Shown here: positions 29,188 to 39,799 of the stretch, in pieces | Position numbering within the stretch: the first letter of the stretch is position 1 | Layout: each line of letters starts with the position of its first letter | From: Acidimicrobiales bacterium | GTDB lineage: Bacteria > Actinomycetota > Acidimicrobiia > Acidimicrobiales > MedAcidi-G1 | NCBI GenBank assembly: GCA_029245675.1 | Contig: JAQWOV010000013.1 | Span: forward strand, 1-64,000 | Reading direction: 5' to 3' | Length of the DNA stretch: 64,000 bases | Made by a program: the position numbers and the translations under genes | The notes under the pieces: model-generated | Database searches by the model: none | What the model was told of the DNA's origin: nothing | What the model saw: the letters and a program-made list of their open reading frames with translations, nothing else

Positions 29188-29733
29188 TCAATCTTTCCTC
29201 GCTACTACGATTGCGCCGATAAGCGCTGCGAGAAGAAGCACAGATATAGCCTCAAACGGGATAATGAATTGGCTAAAAATACTGTCCCCAACGGTGGCAG
29301 TAGTACTTGGAGAACTACGTGTTAATTCAGCATCAGAGAAAGTATTAATCAACGCTCCAGCAGTAACAATCGCGAGAAGACCAGCGACTAAACAGGACAT
29401 TAGGCGCTGCTCTCCTTTTTCCTCTTCATCTACGCCCAAAGCTCCTCGAGTAAGCATGATTCCGAAAAGAAACAGAACGACTATCGCTCCGATATAAACC
29501 AAAACTTGTGTAACCCCAACAAATTCTGCGCCAAGCAAGATGAAAATTGCGGCTGAACCAGCAAGCACAATAACGAGATATAAGGCGGCATGTACCACAT
29601 TCCGAGTTGTAACCATGCGAAGAGCGCTAAAGAGCATAATGACAGCGATCAAGCCGAACGCAATGTTTTGCGCAACTACAACTTCACCGCCGGTCAAAGG
29701 GTCAAGACCCGCCATCTCGCCATATACGCTCAT
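29188..29733 (-). CDS. nuoJ: NADH dehydrogenase-like subunit J (11-gene set)
   Basis: A 181-residue membrane subunit with about five helices. It has the typical [28 protein letters not shown]-like stretch (helices 2-3) and the [19 protein letters not shown] segment (helix 3, the one that rotates in other complex I structures). It overlaps the nuoI stop by four bases. Only this set's nuoJ has the Tyr-rich start [16 protein letters not shown]. Confidence 0.93.
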   Translation of the reverse strand: MSVYGEMAGLDPLTGGEVVVAQNIAFGLIAVIMLFSALRMVTTRNVVHAALYLVIVLAGSAAIFILLGAEFVGVTQVLVYIGAIVVLFLFGIMLTRGALGVDEEEKGEQRLMSCLVAGLLAIVTAGALINTFSDAELTRSSPSTTATVGDSIFSQFIIPFEAISVLLLAALIGAIVVARKD

Positions 29734-30236
29734 TGGGGAACCGTCAATTTCTTTGCCTCGCTGCCTGCTTCATAATCTTCAAAATCAGGCACTGTTTCCA
29801 TCCATTGGCTGAGCAAAGTTTTGTCATGAAGAAGGTCGGCGATTTTTAGTTCTGAATATTCATATTCAGGGGTCCAGAACAATGCCTCAAATGGGCAAAC
29901 GTCAACGCATATTCCACAGTACATACAAAGAGAAAAGTCAATGTCGAAGCGGTCGAGTGCGTTTTTCTTTCTTGGCTTTCCTCCAGGACGACGCGGAGGA
30001 GCTTTATATTTATGGCCTTCGATATAAATACACCAGTCTGGACATTCTCGCGCACAGAGCATGCATGCGGTGCAGTTTTCTTCATGAAGAGCAATTACTC
30101 CTCTTGCCCGTGGGGGTGGAGATTCTTTCACATGTGGATACTGGACCGTGTGTGACCCCTTAGTGAGTGTTCTGACAAGAGTTTTGAAAGTAACCCCTAA
30201 TCCTTTAATTAGACCGGGTAATTTGATTTTTCTCAT
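29730..30236 (-). CDS. nuoI: NADH dehydrogenase-like subunit I, 2x[4Fe-4S] (11-gene set)
   Basis: A 168-residue peripheral subunit that passes electrons to the terminal cluster in NuoB. Both ferredoxin motifs are complete: [15 protein letters not shown] and [12 protein letters not shown], each with the C-x2-C-x2-C-x3-C-P pattern. The N-terminal helix ([16 protein letters not shown]) anchors it on the membrane arm. In a complex without NuoEFG, this subunit is the likely entry point for an external electron donor, as argued for ferredoxin with the cyanobacterial and archaeal 11-subunit types. Confidence 0.94.
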   Translation of the reverse strand: MRKIKLPGLIKGLGVTFKTLVRTLTKGSHTVQYPHVKESPPPRARGVIALHEENCTACMLCARECPDWCIYIEGHKYKAPPRRPGGKPRKKNALDRFDIDFSLCMYCGICVDVCPFEALFWTPEYEYSELKIADLLHDKTLLSQWMETVPDFEDYEAGSEAKKLTVPQ

Positions 30237-30238
30237 TT

Positions 30239-31270
30239 TTAAAAGACCACCTTAAGAACACCTGTAATCACGATATTGACCAATGAAAGTGGAATGAGAA
30301 CTTTCCATGCCAATTGTTGAAGTTGATCTTCTCTAAATCTTGGATAAGTAAATCGAAACCAAAAAATAAAGAAAGCAACTAGAAGCATTTTCCCAAGCAA
30401 AATAATTGGGCCAATAACATTAAAGAGGTTATCTGTTGCTTCAAGTCCCGGGACGTACCATCCTCCGAGGAAGAGCGTGGCTGCTAACGCAGAGAAGATA
30501 GCAGCGGTTGCGAACTCTCCGATAAAGAACATTAAGAATCGTATGCCGGAGTACTCGGTGAGATAACCAGTCACGAGTTCTGATTCGGCAACCGGCATAT
30601 CAAATGGAGGCTGTGTGAGTTCTGCCTGAACAGCAATCAAGAAAATTAAGAATCCAACAAATTGTGTAATAACATATGGACTGCCGATCCCTCCGAAACC
30701 GAAGATTTCTCCTGTGGCTTGCGCCATCACTATCTCTTGCACATTCAACGTTCCGGCCTGAATAACGACTCCGACTACTGCTAAAATCATTGGGAGTTCA
30801 TAGGCAATGAGCTGACCAGTAGCTCGTAGAGCCCCAAGCAAAGAATATTTTGAAGATGAAGCCCATCCTGCCATGAGAATTCCTATGACAGAGATTGATG
30901 AAACAGCGAGACCAAGAAATATTCCGGTATCCACATCTATGAACCAAAGATCCGGTCCAGCTGGGATAACTAAGATTAAAAGGAAAGTGGATACGAGTAC
31001 CACAAATGGTGCCAGTTTAAAAATAAGCCGGTCTGCGGCTTGTGGCACAATGTCTTCTTTCTGTAAAAATTTGCCTACTTCGGCTAGAAGTTGCAGTGAG
31101 CCATACGGTCCAGCTTCCATTGGCCCAAGTCTGCTCTGCATAAAACTCATCATTTTAAATAGGAAAAGGTACACCAATGTTCCAGCTGGGAGGAGTACCG
31201 CTACTAGCCCAACAAGAAGTCTGATGGTGGTTTCCTGCCAATACGCGAGGTCTGCTAATACAACACTCAT
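30239..31270 (-). CDS. nuoH: NADH dehydrogenase-like subunit H (11-gene set)
   Basis: A 343-residue membrane subunit that forms the quinone chamber with NuoB and NuoD. It has eight or so helices and the conserved segments [20 protein letters not shown] (residues 46-65) and [20 protein letters not shown], whose acidic residues start the proton path. Length is near the family norm of 325-400 and shorter than its 401-residue paralogue at 40991-42196. It overlaps the nuoD stop by four bases. Confidence 0.94.
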   Translation of the reverse strand: MSVVLADLAYWQETTIRLLVGLVAVLLPAGTLVYLFLFKMMSFMQSRLGPMEAGPYGSLQLLAEVGKFLQKEDIVPQAADRLIFKLAPFVVLVSTFLLILVIPAGPDLWFIDVDTGIFLGLAVSSISVIGILMAGWASSSKYSLLGALRATGQLIAYELPMILAVVGVVIQAGTLNVQEIVMAQATGEIFGFGGIGSPYVITQFVGFLIFLIAVQAELTQPPFDMPVAESELVTGYLTEYSGIRFLMFFIGEFATAAIFSALAATLFLGGWYVPGLEATDNLFNVIGPIILLGKMLLVAFFIFWFRFTYPRFREDQLQQLAWKVLIPLSLVNIVITGVLKVVF

Positions 31271-32439
31271 CGGTCTATATCTCCCAATATGAAATACAAA
31301 CTTGCCAAGATTGAAATTACGTCTGGGACGTAAACTCCTTTAAGCAGCCAAGGGGTAATTGACACGTTGTTGAAAGAGGCAGATCGAATTTTCACACGGA
31401 AAGGAGTCAAGTCTCCTTTTGAAATAACGTAGTATCCCATAACTCCAAGTGGATTCTCAGTCTCTACATAAGCTTCGCCTGCCGGAACTTTTATTATTCT
31501 TGGCACTTTGGCCATAACTGGACCAGATGGTATCCCGTCAAGAATTTGTTCAATCATGGTGCACGATTCACGTACTTCTTGCAGACGTACCCAGAATCGT
31601 GCGAATGAATCACCATCAGGGTGCGTCCATACTTTCCAATCTAATTCGTTGTGGACTAGTCCTGCCCCGCCGTCTCGTCGGATGTCCCAATCAACTCCAC
31701 TAGAGCGAATATTTGCTCCTGATAGTCCGTAGGAAAGACCAATGTCAGCAGGTATGACCCCAATGTTTCTTGTCCGTGATTGGAAAATTTCATTCCCTAC
31801 AACCAGAGTTTCAATTTCATCACAGAAGTTCCGAATTCTTTTGAGTACTCCTCGTGTTTCATCTATCCATCCCTTTGGGAGATCATCTTTTAAACCACCG
31901 ATCCGATCAAAGTTAGGATGGAATCTTCCACCCGTTACTGCCTCAATCTGGTTCAAAATAAATTCCCGGTCGCGGAAAGCGAAAAACACAGGAGTAACGG
32001 CTCCTAGTTGTACTCCCATGTCTCCTAGGAAAAGGACTACATTTGCGATACGTGACATTTCAAAGAGTGCGGTGCGTATCCATTGGGCTCGAGGTGGGGC
32101 TTCTACTTCCATCAGTTGCTCGGCTGCAAGAATAAACGGGACTTCGTTGGCAAAACTTCCTAACCAGTCAATTCGGTTAACCAGAGTTGTGACTTGTGGG
32201 TAGGTCCGTACCTCAGTTAATTTTTCGTAACCTCGGTGCATGTACCCCATAAGTGGTTCAGCTGAAATGACTTGCTCTCCATCAAGCCTGACCACAATGC
32301 GTAAGGTCCCATGTGTAGCCGGGTGTTGTGGTCCAATATTTAGAGTCATTCCTTCTGTTTCGATTTCAAGATTGACTCTGGCATCTGCTGCCTGTGCAGC
32401 TATGTAAGCCATTTGTTTGGTGTCAGCAGTGTCGCTCAT
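31267..32439 (-). CDS. nuoD: NADH dehydrogenase-like subunit D (11-gene set)
   Basis: A 390-residue peripheral subunit of the hydrogenase-large-subunit fold that, with NuoB, makes the quinone-reduction site. GPQHPATHGTLRI near residue 36 holds the conserved quinone-site His, and MGYMHRGYEK near 64-73 the Tyr/His region. It ends GDIDR, the family's typical C-terminus. It is a separate gene, not fused to nuoC. It is also the presumed target class of MidA-type methyltransferases, and a MidA gene ends this operon. Confidence 0.94.
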   Translation of the reverse strand: MSDTADTKQMAYIAAQAADARVNLEIETEGMTLNIGPQHPATHGTLRIVVRLDGEQVISAEPLMGYMHRGYEKLTEVRTYPQVTTLVNRIDWLGSFANEVPFILAAEQLMEVEAPPRAQWIRTALFEMSRIANVVLFLGDMGVQLGAVTPVFFAFRDREFILNQIEAVTGGRFHPNFDRIGGLKDDLPKGWIDETRGVLKRIRNFCDEIETLVVGNEIFQSRTRNIGVIPADIGLSYGLSGANIRSSGVDWDIRRDGGAGLVHNELDWKVWTHPDGDSFARFWVRLQEVRESCTMIEQILDGIPSGPVMAKVPRIIKVPAGEAYVETENPLGVMGYYVISKGDLTPFRVKIRSASFNNVSITPWLLKGVYVPDVISILASLYFILGDIDR

Positions 32440-33113
32440 GCATCCACCTCGTCTTCTTCGGACTCTTCTCCTGGCATATCTTCAACATCAACTATGCCCG
32501 GCCAAGGTTTTATCCGGCGAGCAAGGAGAGCGAAATCTTTTCTCATCGGATAACCCTCAAAATCTCCTGGGAGATACAGTTTCACTGGGTTAGGGTGATT
32601 TAAGAAAGTGATTCCGAACATTTCAGACACTTCTCGTTCATGCCAGTCTGCTCCAGGGTAAATAGAAGACCATGATTCAATAGAAAGATCGGTGTCCTCT
32701 AAGTCAACTTTTAAAGAAATTCCTAAATGGTTTTCTGGGTCATGCACTCTCGCTAACAGTTGAAATCTTGTTTCTCCTCCTGTTGTTCCCCAGGTCATTT
32801 CTTCTGGTGTAACTGGTTCTGGTTGGTCTACTTGAGCATCCATGTCACGTCCGAAAGGTGACGGTAGCCAATCAATAGCTGAAAGGAAATTGAAATACCT
32901 CATGTTGTGACGGTTCAAAAGGACTTGTGCAGTCTCTAACCATGCTTCTTTTGTGACACGTGCCCAAACATCGACTTCTGCAATTATTTCTGTGACGACA
33001 AGTGATTCGCCTAGATCGTCTTTTAATTTTGATATCAGATCTTCTCGAATATCATCACGTTTCGGGATTTCGCCTTCTTCGTTTGTTTCTTCAAGAGACG
33101 ACAATTGGATCAC
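32436..33113 (-). CDS. nuoC: NADH dehydrogenase-like subunit C (11-gene set)
   Basis: A peripheral subunit of about 225 residues. The C-terminal half carries the signature region [20 protein letters not shown] and [19 protein letters not shown]. The N-terminal 40 residues are charged and poorly conserved. The GTG at 33113 overlaps the end of nuoB by 23 bases; a TTG three codons downstream is possible. It ends in an acidic tail ([15 protein letters not shown]) and overlaps nuoD by four bases. Confidence 0.92.
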   Translation of the reverse strand: MIQLSSLEETNEEGEIPKRDDIREDLISKLKDDLGESLVVTEIIAEVDVWARVTKEAWLETAQVLLNRHNMRYFNFLSAIDWLPSPFGRDMDAQVDQPEPVTPEEMTWGTTGGETRFQLLARVHDPENHLGISLKVDLEDTDLSIESWSSIYPGADWHEREVSEMFGITFLNHPNPVKLYLPGDFEGYPMRKDFALLARRIKPWPGIVDVEDMPGEESEEDEVDA

Positions 33114-33591
33114 CGTTCCAGCGCTCAGTCATGTCCTCTGATGCAATTCGTTCTTGGAGTAGCACTATCCCCTCTAATAGGGCTTCAGGCCTTGGAGGGC
33201 ACCCAGGAACATAAACATCAACTGGGATTATTTGATCAACACCTTTAGTAACTGAATAACTATCCCAATATGGTCCGCCACTATTTGAGCATGACCCCAT
33301 AGAAATTACATATTTTGGTTCTGGCATCTGCTCATAAAGTCTGCGTACCACGGGAGCCATTTTGTCCGTCACAGTACCCGCTATAACAACCATGTCCGCT
33401 TGACGAGGGCTAGCAGGAAATGGAATTACTCCAAGACGCATTACGTCATAACGAGGCGAAGCAAACGCGGCTCCCATTTCAATAGCGCAGCAAGCTAATC
33501 CCCACTGATACACCCAAAGAGAATATTTCCGGCTGACATTAAGTAGCGCCGTTAGTGGTTTCGGAAGTTTGCCGTTTTCTACTAAACCCAT
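33091..33591 (-). CDS. nuoB: NADH dehydrogenase-like subunit B (11-gene set)
   Basis: A 166-residue subunit that holds the terminal cluster N2 next to the quinone site. The cysteines are present: the adjacent pair in ACCAIEM, one in GSCSNSGG and one in VPGCPPRPE. The frame stays open 37 codons further upstream into nuoA, but the family start ([18 protein letters not shown]) is the ATG at 33591. This overlaps the nuoA stop by ten bases, so the shorter form is annotated. Confidence 0.95.
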   Translation of the reverse strand: MGLVENGKLPKPLTALLNVSRKYSLWVYQWGLACCAIEMGAAFASPRYDVMRLGVIPFPASPRQADMVVIAGTVTDKMAPVVRRLYEQMPEPKYVISMGSCSNSGGPYWDSYSVTKGVDQIIPVDVYVPGCPPRPEALLEGIVLLQERIASEDMTERWNGDPIVVS

Positions 33592-33947
33592 CGAAGAAGA
33601 CCTTTCCGCCAAGCATAAAATAACCCGAGAGCGAGAATGAAAATGAAAATGGCCATCTCTACTAAGCCGAAAACACCATAGGTTTCGAGTCGTGCCGCCC
33701 ATGGAAAGATAAAGACAGCTTCAACATCAAACAATACAAACATCAATGCAAAAACGTAATATCTAATGTTTGATTGGCTCCACATATCCCCTTGTGGATC
33801 CACTCCGCTCTCATAGTTGATGATCTTTTCCGGTGTGGCTTTACGCGGACGAATAAGACTTCCCAATCCAAGAAAAGTGCCCACAACAACAAGGGCTAAG
33901 CCGCCAAAAAGAACTAGGGTCAACCAACTACGAAGGAACTCAGACAC
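33582..33947 (-). CDS. nuoA: NADH dehydrogenase-like subunit A (11-gene set)
   Basis: A 121-residue, three-helix subunit at the junction of the arms. It has the conserved [20 protein letters not shown] loop and the [15 protein letters not shown] segment with the membrane Asp/Glu pair. The start is GTG at 33947. It opens the 11-gene set, 121 bases after the stop of nuoN of the 14-gene set; that gap (33948-34068) shows no clear promoter or terminator. Confidence 0.94.
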   Translation of the reverse strand: MSEFLRSWLTLVLFGGLALVVVGTFLGLGSLIRPRKATPEKIINYESGVDPQGDMWSQSNIRYYVFALMFVLFDVEAVFIFPWAARLETYGVFGLVEMAIFIFILALGLFYAWRKGLLRWV

Positions 33948-34068
33948 GAAACTAAAACCTAACTATTTCAATGGGTAAAGACCAACACCAACCCTGAATA
34001 ATTGGTATTAAATAAAGATTATCTGCCGGAATAGCTGCCTTTGGGGAACCAAATGAATATTTAAACAT

Positions 34069-35556
34069 TTACCCTCCTACCAAAATCGGGATTGCATCTT
34101 TTGCAAGATCAACTAACAGTGAAGGGAAGATTCCTACGACAATGGTGAAGGCCGCTGATACTGCTATAACTACACGGCCTCCATTATCGATAAATAGTTC
34201 TTTTTCTTCGGAAGGCTCAGATAGATACATGCTCACAATGATACGCAAATAAACAAAAGCGGCGATCGCTGTAGCTAGCATCGCGACTATAGCGGGTGTC
34301 CAAGATCTAGCTTCAACTGCTGCTGCTATAACTCCAAACTTTGCTATGAACCCAGCAGTAAAGGGCACTCCGGCTTGTGCAAGTAAAAGAATCGTGAACG
34401 CTCCTGCTAGAACTGGTTTGCGTATTCCTAAACCTTTATAGGCCTCTAGATCGTGTTGGTTATCTCCTTGATCTCCAACTAGTGAAATAACTGCAAAACT
34501 TCCAGTCGCAAGAAATGCATATATTGCGAGGTAAGTAAACGTTGCCGCGATGCCCCGTTCAGTTGCTGCTTCTACTCCAATTAATAAAAACCCAGCATGA
34601 GTTATCGAAGAATAAGCCAACATCCTTTTAACATCTGTTTGAACAACAGCTCCTATAGATCCAACTAGAACTGAAGCAATAGCTAAAGCTGCTATTGCTG
34701 GGCTCCAGTCAGACACATACGAGCCAAATGTGGCTACAAATACCCGCAAGAGCGCTGCAAATCCAGCTGCTTTTACCCCTGCTGCCATCCATCCGACAAC
34801 AGGACTTGGTGCACCTTGATACACATCTGGAGTCCAAGCATGAAATGGGACTGCAGCAACTTTAAAACCTAATCCTGCAAGCAGCATCGCAAATCCAGCT
34901 AAAAGAAGACCATCATCAAAAAGAATATTTACAGAAAGCCACTCTTTAATTTCAACAAGATTTGTGGAGCCAGTTGCGCCATAAATTAAAGCAATTCCAT
35001 AAAGCAAAAAGGCTGATGCAAATGCGCCAAGTATGAAATATTTGAGAGCTGCTTCTTGAGATTGAATTTTTCGCAAGTGATACGCCGCTAGTACGTAAGT
35101 GGCTAAGGAGAGTATTTCTATTCCAAGGAACATTACTATGAGCCCATTGGCGGAGGCCATCACTATTCCTCCTGCAGCTGCAAGAAGCAACAAGACGTAA
35201 AATTCCACTTCTGGTAGATCTTCTCGTTTTAAATAAGGATGCGCTAGAGCGATTGTCGCAATAACTACGAGAATGAGGATTCCTGTAATGAAAACTGAGC
35301 TGTGATCCACTCCTACAGATCCTGCAAGAAATGTTTTTGGGCCTTCTTCCGCAATGCGATTCCATATCGGGAACAAAGAAATAAAGCCTGCTGTGGAAAT
35401 TCCAGCCACCCACAAAGCCGAAAACCATGATGGAAGATTACTTTTTATCGAAGCAAAAGTGAGAAGGACTACTGCACCTCCCCCGGTTAAGAGAAGCGGA
35501 ACTAAAGCCCACCACAATACTTCTGGACTTGGAATAGTTTGTAATTCAGCAAACAT
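34069..35556 (-). CDS. nuoN: NADH-quinone oxidoreductase subunit N (14-gene set)
   Basis: A 495-residue antiporter-like subunit with about 14 helices and the motifs KVAAVPFHAWTPDVYQGAP (near 230) and QTDVKRMLAYSSITHAGFLL (near 305). It is the last gene of the 14-gene set. It and the N subunit of the 11-gene set share the same order and length, consistent with an old duplication of a whole operon rather than gene-by-gene recruitment. Its ATG overlaps the nuoM stop. Confidence 0.94.
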   Translation of the reverse strand: MFAELQTIPSPEVLWWALVPLLLTGGGAVVLLTFASIKSNLPSWFSALWVAGISTAGFISLFPIWNRIAEEGPKTFLAGSVGVDHSSVFITGILILVVIATIALAHPYLKREDLPEVEFYVLLLLAAAGGIVMASANGLIVMFLGIEILSLATYVLAAYHLRKIQSQEAALKYFILGAFASAFLLYGIALIYGATGSTNLVEIKEWLSVNILFDDGLLLAGFAMLLAGLGFKVAAVPFHAWTPDVYQGAPSPVVGWMAAGVKAAGFAALLRVFVATFGSYVSDWSPAIAALAIASVLVGSIGAVVQTDVKRMLAYSSITHAGFLLIGVEAATERGIAATFTYLAIYAFLATGSFAVISLVGDQGDNQHDLEAYKGLGIRKPVLAGAFTILLLAQAGVPFTAGFIAKFGVIAAAVEARSWTPAIVAMLATAIAAFVYLRIIVSMYLSEPSEEKELFIDNGGRVVIAVSAAFTIVVGIFPSLLVDLAKDAIPILVGG

Positions 35557-37157
35557 TATTCGTGCGCTCCATGATCAGAGGAATTACTTTCCCCGATACT
35601 TGATCCTTTTTGAGTAATTGGCTCATGGAACTCATCGACGTGAGTCTCAATGTGTTCAATGAGTGCATCCACTGCAGGTTCCATACGTTCTATAACTGGA
35701 CGAGGGTAAACGCCCATAAAAATAATTAGAGCAACAAGAGGCCCAAGAACTAGTTTTTCTTTTAGAGATAGATCTCGTATAGCTTCTTTATCTTCTTTTG
35801 TTGGACCATGGAATACTCGTTGATAAGCCCAAAGTAAATATAAGGCAGCGAGAACGACTCCAATTGTTGCAACTACTGCCCACCAACGGTGAGCATTGAA
35901 AACTCCGAGGAGAATAAGGAACTCTCCAACAAAGCCATTTAACCCTGGTAGTCCTATTGAAGAAAGCATGACCAGTGTGAAAATTCCTGCCATAAGCGGA
36001 GCCGACCGTTGAAGGCCCCCTAATTCTTGTATTTGTCGTGTGTGTGTCCGTTCGTAAATCATTCCCACTAGTAAGAAAAGGGCGCTTGTTGATATGCCAT
36101 GGTTGATCATTTGTAAAAGTCCACCTGTAATACCCTCTGTATTGAGAGCAAAAGTTCCAAGGACTATGAAACCAAGATGTGCAACAGATGAATAAGCAAC
36201 AAGACGCTTAAGGTCTTTCTGCATGGTTGCTACCACTGCGCCATAAAGAATTCCTATTACTCCCAGAGTTAGAAATACTGGTGCGAAATAATGCGATGCT
36301 TCAGGAAATAGATACAAACCAAATCTTAAAAAGCCATATGTTCCAAGCTTGAGTAAAACACCAGCAAGAATAACTGAACCTGCAGTAGGAGCTTCGGTAT
36401 GCGCATCCGGCAACCAAGTGTGTAACGGAAAGATTGGGACTTTTACCGCAAAACCAAGTGCGAAAGATAAGAACACCCATCTTGCAGTCGTGGTTGCCAA
36501 ACTTTGAGCCTCTGCGATCTCTACGAGGTCAAATGTAATTGATCCACCTGTTGCCTCAGCATGGAGAAATGCTAAAGCGAGAATTCCGACCAACATAAGT
36601 GCAGAACCAGCCATGGTGTAGAGAAAAAACTTTGTGGCTGCATAAGTTCGATTGTCATGACCCCACCGCCCAATGAGAAAATACATTGGGACCAGAACTG
36701 CTTCGAAACACAAGAAAAACATGACTAAATCAAGACTGACAAATACTCCCATGACGCCTGCCTCTAGAACTAAAAGCCAGCCATACCATGCTCTATTACT
36801 GTGTTCTGGGTTGGTAGCAAGAAGGGCTAGTGGGAAAAGCACCCCAGTTAGGACAACTAAGAATAAAGAGATTCCATCGATTCCAAAAGTCCATGAAATA
36901 CCGAGGTCTGATAACCATTGTTGCTGGCTGCCGAATTGAAATTCGGCAGACCCAGGGGTTGAATCGAATGCTGATAAAAGCCAAATTGAGATAGCCCCTG
37001 TAGTCACAGATGTTATGACAGCAATAAGTTTCAATAGTTCTGGTCTCTGGCGAGAAGTTACCGCGACTAATAACGCCCCAATAAGGGGAATTATTATTAG
37101 TGACGGTAAAACAGGAAAACTGCTTGAGGTCGACGAAGCAAGAAGTGCGGTGCTCAT
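35556..37157 (-). CDS. nuoM: NADH-quinone oxidoreductase subunit M (14-gene set)
   Basis: A 533-residue antiporter-like subunit with the motifs KVPIFPLHTWLPDAHTEAPT and MQKDLKRLVAYSSVAHLGFI. The frame extends ten codons upstream into nuoL, but the ATG at 37157 overlaps the nuoL stop as ATGA and has GAGG about eleven bases before it, so it is preferred. The C-terminus is an unusual hydrophilic tail of about 30 residues with several His (HIETHVDEFHEP ... SDHGAHE), reminiscent of the HED tail on the other NuoM. Confidence 0.94.
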   Translation of the reverse strand: MSTALLASSTSSSFPVLPSLIIIPLIGALLVAVTSRQRPELLKLIAVITSVTTGAISIWLLSAFDSTPGSAEFQFGSQQQWLSDLGISWTFGIDGISLFLVVLTGVLFPLALLATNPEHSNRAWYGWLLVLEAGVMGVFVSLDLVMFFLCFEAVLVPMYFLIGRWGHDNRTYAATKFFLYTMAGSALMLVGILALAFLHAEATGGSITFDLVEIAEAQSLATTTARWVFLSFALGFAVKVPIFPLHTWLPDAHTEAPTAGSVILAGVLLKLGTYGFLRFGLYLFPEASHYFAPVFLTLGVIGILYGAVVATMQKDLKRLVAYSSVAHLGFIVLGTFALNTEGITGGLLQMINHGISTSALFLLVGMIYERTHTRQIQELGGLQRSAPLMAGIFTLVMLSSIGLPGLNGFVGEFLILLGVFNAHRWWAVVATIGVVLAALYLLWAYQRVFHGPTKEDKEAIRDLSLKEKLVLGPLVALIIFMGVYPRPVIERMEPAVDALIEHIETHVDEFHEPITQKGSSIGESNSSDHGAHE

Positions 37158-39490
37158 AAAATATTTGACCTCACTAAAAACCAGCAAAGCAAAGCAACAA
37201 CTCCGACTCCAATCAAAGCTGCATAAGTCCTTATGAAACCGTTTTGGATTTTTTGAACGGATTTAGATTTCCACTTGATAAGTCTTGCAACTCCATTAAC
37301 AGCACCGTCAATCACTCGACTATCAAATGAAGAAACCGCTTTGAATCCTTTAATTCCTGGTCCTCCCATGAAATCAGACACTTTCTTATCAACGGTCCAA
37401 GCATCAGCTAATAGAGGCTGCTCGAAAATTGCATAGTGAATACGTTTCTTTTGATACGTCATGATTGCGATTGAGATCCCAATAAGTCCACCAATGATGG
37501 CTACTACTGCCAATATCCACATCGTGCTAGTTTCAACATGCAAATGAACTTCGTTACCAAATAAAGTTGGTTCTAACCAATGTTCAAGTCGTTTGAGCGT
37601 TCCTGAGAATGGAAGCTGGATCAAACCAGCCACTGTGGCTAGTCCAGCAAGGATTACTAAAGGGAGGGTCATTGTCCACGGAGACTCATGAGGGTGATGT
37701 TCAATTCGTTCTTTGACTTCTGTTGGTAAGTACTCTTGGATTTTGCTGGTGTCTGGAGCATCATCAAGAATGGAATTCGATACTGAAGAATCGGTTTCCG
37801 ATTCATCCTTTATTTCTTCCAGTTCTTTTTGTGCTAATTCACGATTTTCTTCTGAAAGTTGCAAGGAGTTTTCAAGTTCATGAAGCTTCTGATCAGCAGC
37901 GAGAACCTGGTCTTCTGCTTCAATTACAGCAGCGGCTAAAGCTTCGGGGTCTGATTCAGTGTCATCATTAGGGATTAGTTCATTTACAGCTTTTTGCGCT
38001 TCACTTAATTTTGTTCTAGCAGTCTCAGTTTGTGAACGTGCCTCTTCTATTTCCTTCTGAACTTTTTCAATTTCATTAGCAAGATCTGCAATTACTTCTG
38101 TGGCTTTTTCTATACGTGCTTGCCAAGCCGCTCTTATCTCTTCTGGTTGTGCATCAGTGAATCTATAGCGACCAAAGAAAGTGAGAACGACCTGTCTAGT
38201 CATGTAGAAGGCTGTTAAAACGGCGGTTAGTAATCCGAATGCCCAGAGAACTGGGGATTCATTCCAAGCAAAAGCAAGTATTTCATCTTTTGACCAAAAG
38301 CCAGAAAAGGGAGGCACTCCGGCTATAGCTAGCCATCCGACGATAAATGTAGCGCTTGTGATCGGCATGAATCGACGTAGGCCGCCATAATGCCGCATAT
38401 CTTGATCACCATTCATGCCATGTATCACTGACCCAGACCCAAGAAAGAGAAGCGCTTTAAAGAACGCATGAGTCACCATGTGAAATATTGCAGCTACATA
38501 TGCACCAGTCCCCACTGCTAAAAACATGTAGCCAAGTTGACTGACTGTGGAGTATGCCAAAACTTTTTTAATGTCATTTTGTGCTACTGCAATCGTGGCA
38601 GCAAATAAAGCAGTCCCCACTCCAACCCATGCAATCATTGTTGGGACCCATGACGCGGCGTCAGCAAGTATTGGATTCACTCTGGTCAGTAGGTATATGC
38701 CGGAGGTGACCATGGTTGCGGCGTGAATAAGGGCTGAAACTGGTGTTGGACCAGCCATAGCATCAGGCAACCACAGGTATAAGGGGAACTGGGCGGATTT
38801 CCCAATCGCTCCGATAAATAACATTACGGCTATTAATGTTGCTGTGGATTCAAGAATCTGTCCTGAGGCTGCTGTATCAAGCACTTCTGTGTAATTAATG
38901 CTGCCAAAAGTAAAGAAGGTTAAGAAGATCGCTATCATGAATCCCCAGTCACCGATGCGATTTGTAATGAATGCTTTTTTACCTGCTGAGGCATTTTTCT
39001 CTTCTGTGAACCAGAAAGAAATTAATAGATATGAACAAGCGCCGACGCCTTCCCAACCTAAGAATGTCAGTAAGAGGTTGTCCCCTAGGACCAGCATCAG
39101 CATGGAGAATGTGAATAAATTTAAGTAAGCGAAAAATCGACTGAAGTTGTGATCTCCGTGCATGTATCCGATGGAGTAAAGATGTATTAGTGCTCCAACC
39201 CCTGTAATGAATAAGCACATTGTCAGTGATAATGGATCAATAAGAAAACCGACATCTACGGAAAAATCTCCCGCTGGAACCCACGTAAATAGAGAAGAAG
39301 TAATTCGGCGATGATGTTCGTCGCGTGAAAGAAGATCGATATAAATGCCTAAAGTTGCTGCAAACGAAGTAACTACGGTTGCGGTAGCAAGCCATCCTGA
39401 TCTAGGTTCCCCTATGCGACGACCAAACAGTAACAAAGTTATTGAACCTACTAGCGGGAGCATTGGGATTAGCCAAACTAAATCAGACAT
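37154..39490 (-). CDS. nuoL: NADH-quinone oxidoreductase subunit L (14-gene set), with coiled-coil insertion
   Basis: A 778-residue antiporter-like subunit, well above the usual 610-660. Core motifs are intact (SAQFPLYLWLPDAMAGPTPV; AVAQNDIKKVLAYSTVSQLG). The extra length is a block of about 145 residues (roughly 446-593) between the helix ending in VLTFFGRYRF and the helix starting TMTLPLVILAG. The block is almost purely Glu/Gln/Lys/Ala with heptad-like spacing (IEKATEVIADLANEIEKVQK and onward) and ends in an acidic Ser-rich linker and HHPHESPW. The normal family loop here is only 15-25 residues. Its ATGA overlap with nuoM indicates normal operon expression. Confidence 0.94.
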   Translation of the reverse strand: MSDLVWLIPMLPLVGSITLLLFGRRIGEPRSGWLATATVVTSFAATLGIYIDLLSRDEHHRRITSSLFTWVPAGDFSVDVGFLIDPLSLTMCLFITGVGALIHLYSIGYMHGDHNFSRFFAYLNLFTFSMLMLVLGDNLLLTFLGWEGVGACSYLLISFWFTEEKNASAGKKAFITNRIGDWGFMIAIFLTFFTFGSINYTEVLDTAASGQILESTATLIAVMLFIGAIGKSAQFPLYLWLPDAMAGPTPVSALIHAATMVTSGIYLLTRVNPILADAASWVPTMIAWVGVGTALFAATIAVAQNDIKKVLAYSTVSQLGYMFLAVGTGAYVAAIFHMVTHAFFKALLFLGSGSVIHGMNGDQDMRHYGGLRRFMPITSATFIVGWLAIAGVPPFSGFWSKDEILAFAWNESPVLWAFGLLTAVLTAFYMTRQVVLTFFGRYRFTDAQPEEIRAAWQARIEKATEVIADLANEIEKVQKEIEEARSQTETARTKLSEAQKAVNELIPNDDTESDPEALAAAVIEAEDQVLAADQKLHELENSLQLSEENRELAQKELEEIKDESETDSSVSNSILDDAPDTSKIQEYLPTEVKERIEHHPHESPWTMTLPLVILAGLATVAGLIQLPFSGTLKRLEHWLEPTLFGNEVHLHVETSTMWILAVVAIIGGLIGISIAIMTYQKKRIHYAIFEQPLLADAWTVDKKVSDFMGGPGIKGFKAVSSFDSRVIDGAVNGVARLIKWKSKSVQKIQNGFIRTYAALIGVGVVALLCWFLVRSNIL

Positions 39491-39493
39491 CAG

Positions 39494-39799
39494 TTAACCC
39501 TTCAACCCTGAAAAGTCGTCAATAGCAGTAGTTGGTTGTCTGCGAGCTATAGCGACGATGATCGCTAATCCGATTACTACTTCGGCAGCGGCTACAACAA
39601 GTGCAAAAAAAACTGCCATCTGGCCACCTAGTCCACCAAGAGCTGAATTAAATGCAACAAAAGTTAATGTCACAGCATTAATCATTAATTCCACACACAT
39701 AAAAAGAACAAGTGGATTTCTGCGTATGAGGACGCCAACCGCTCCGATGGCAAAAAGAACTGCTGCAAGAACGAGATACCAAGTTGTGGTTACTTCCAT
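39494..39799 (-). CDS. nuoK: NADH-quinone oxidoreductase subunit K (14-gene set)
   Basis: A 101-residue, three-helix subunit with [20 protein letters not shown] carrying the conserved membrane Glu and [17 protein letters not shown] carrying the second. It ends in a short polar tail ([14 protein letters not shown]). The start overlaps the nuoJ stop and it lies three bases before nuoL. Confidence 0.94.
   Translation of the reverse strand: MEVTTTWYLVLAAVLFAIGAVGVLIRRNPLVLFMCVELMINAVTLTFVAFNSALGGLGGQMAVFFALVVAAAEVVIGLAIIVAIARRQPTTAIDDFSGLKG

Noticed and set aside
33592-33702. N-terminal extension of nuoB into nuoA
   Set aside because: The extra 37 residues are out-of-frame nuoA sequence; the family start is the ATG at 33591.
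33948-34068. Possible promoter between the two nuo sets
   Set aside because: GATAAT-like and TTGGTT-like words are present but the spacing is too long; no convincing pair was found.
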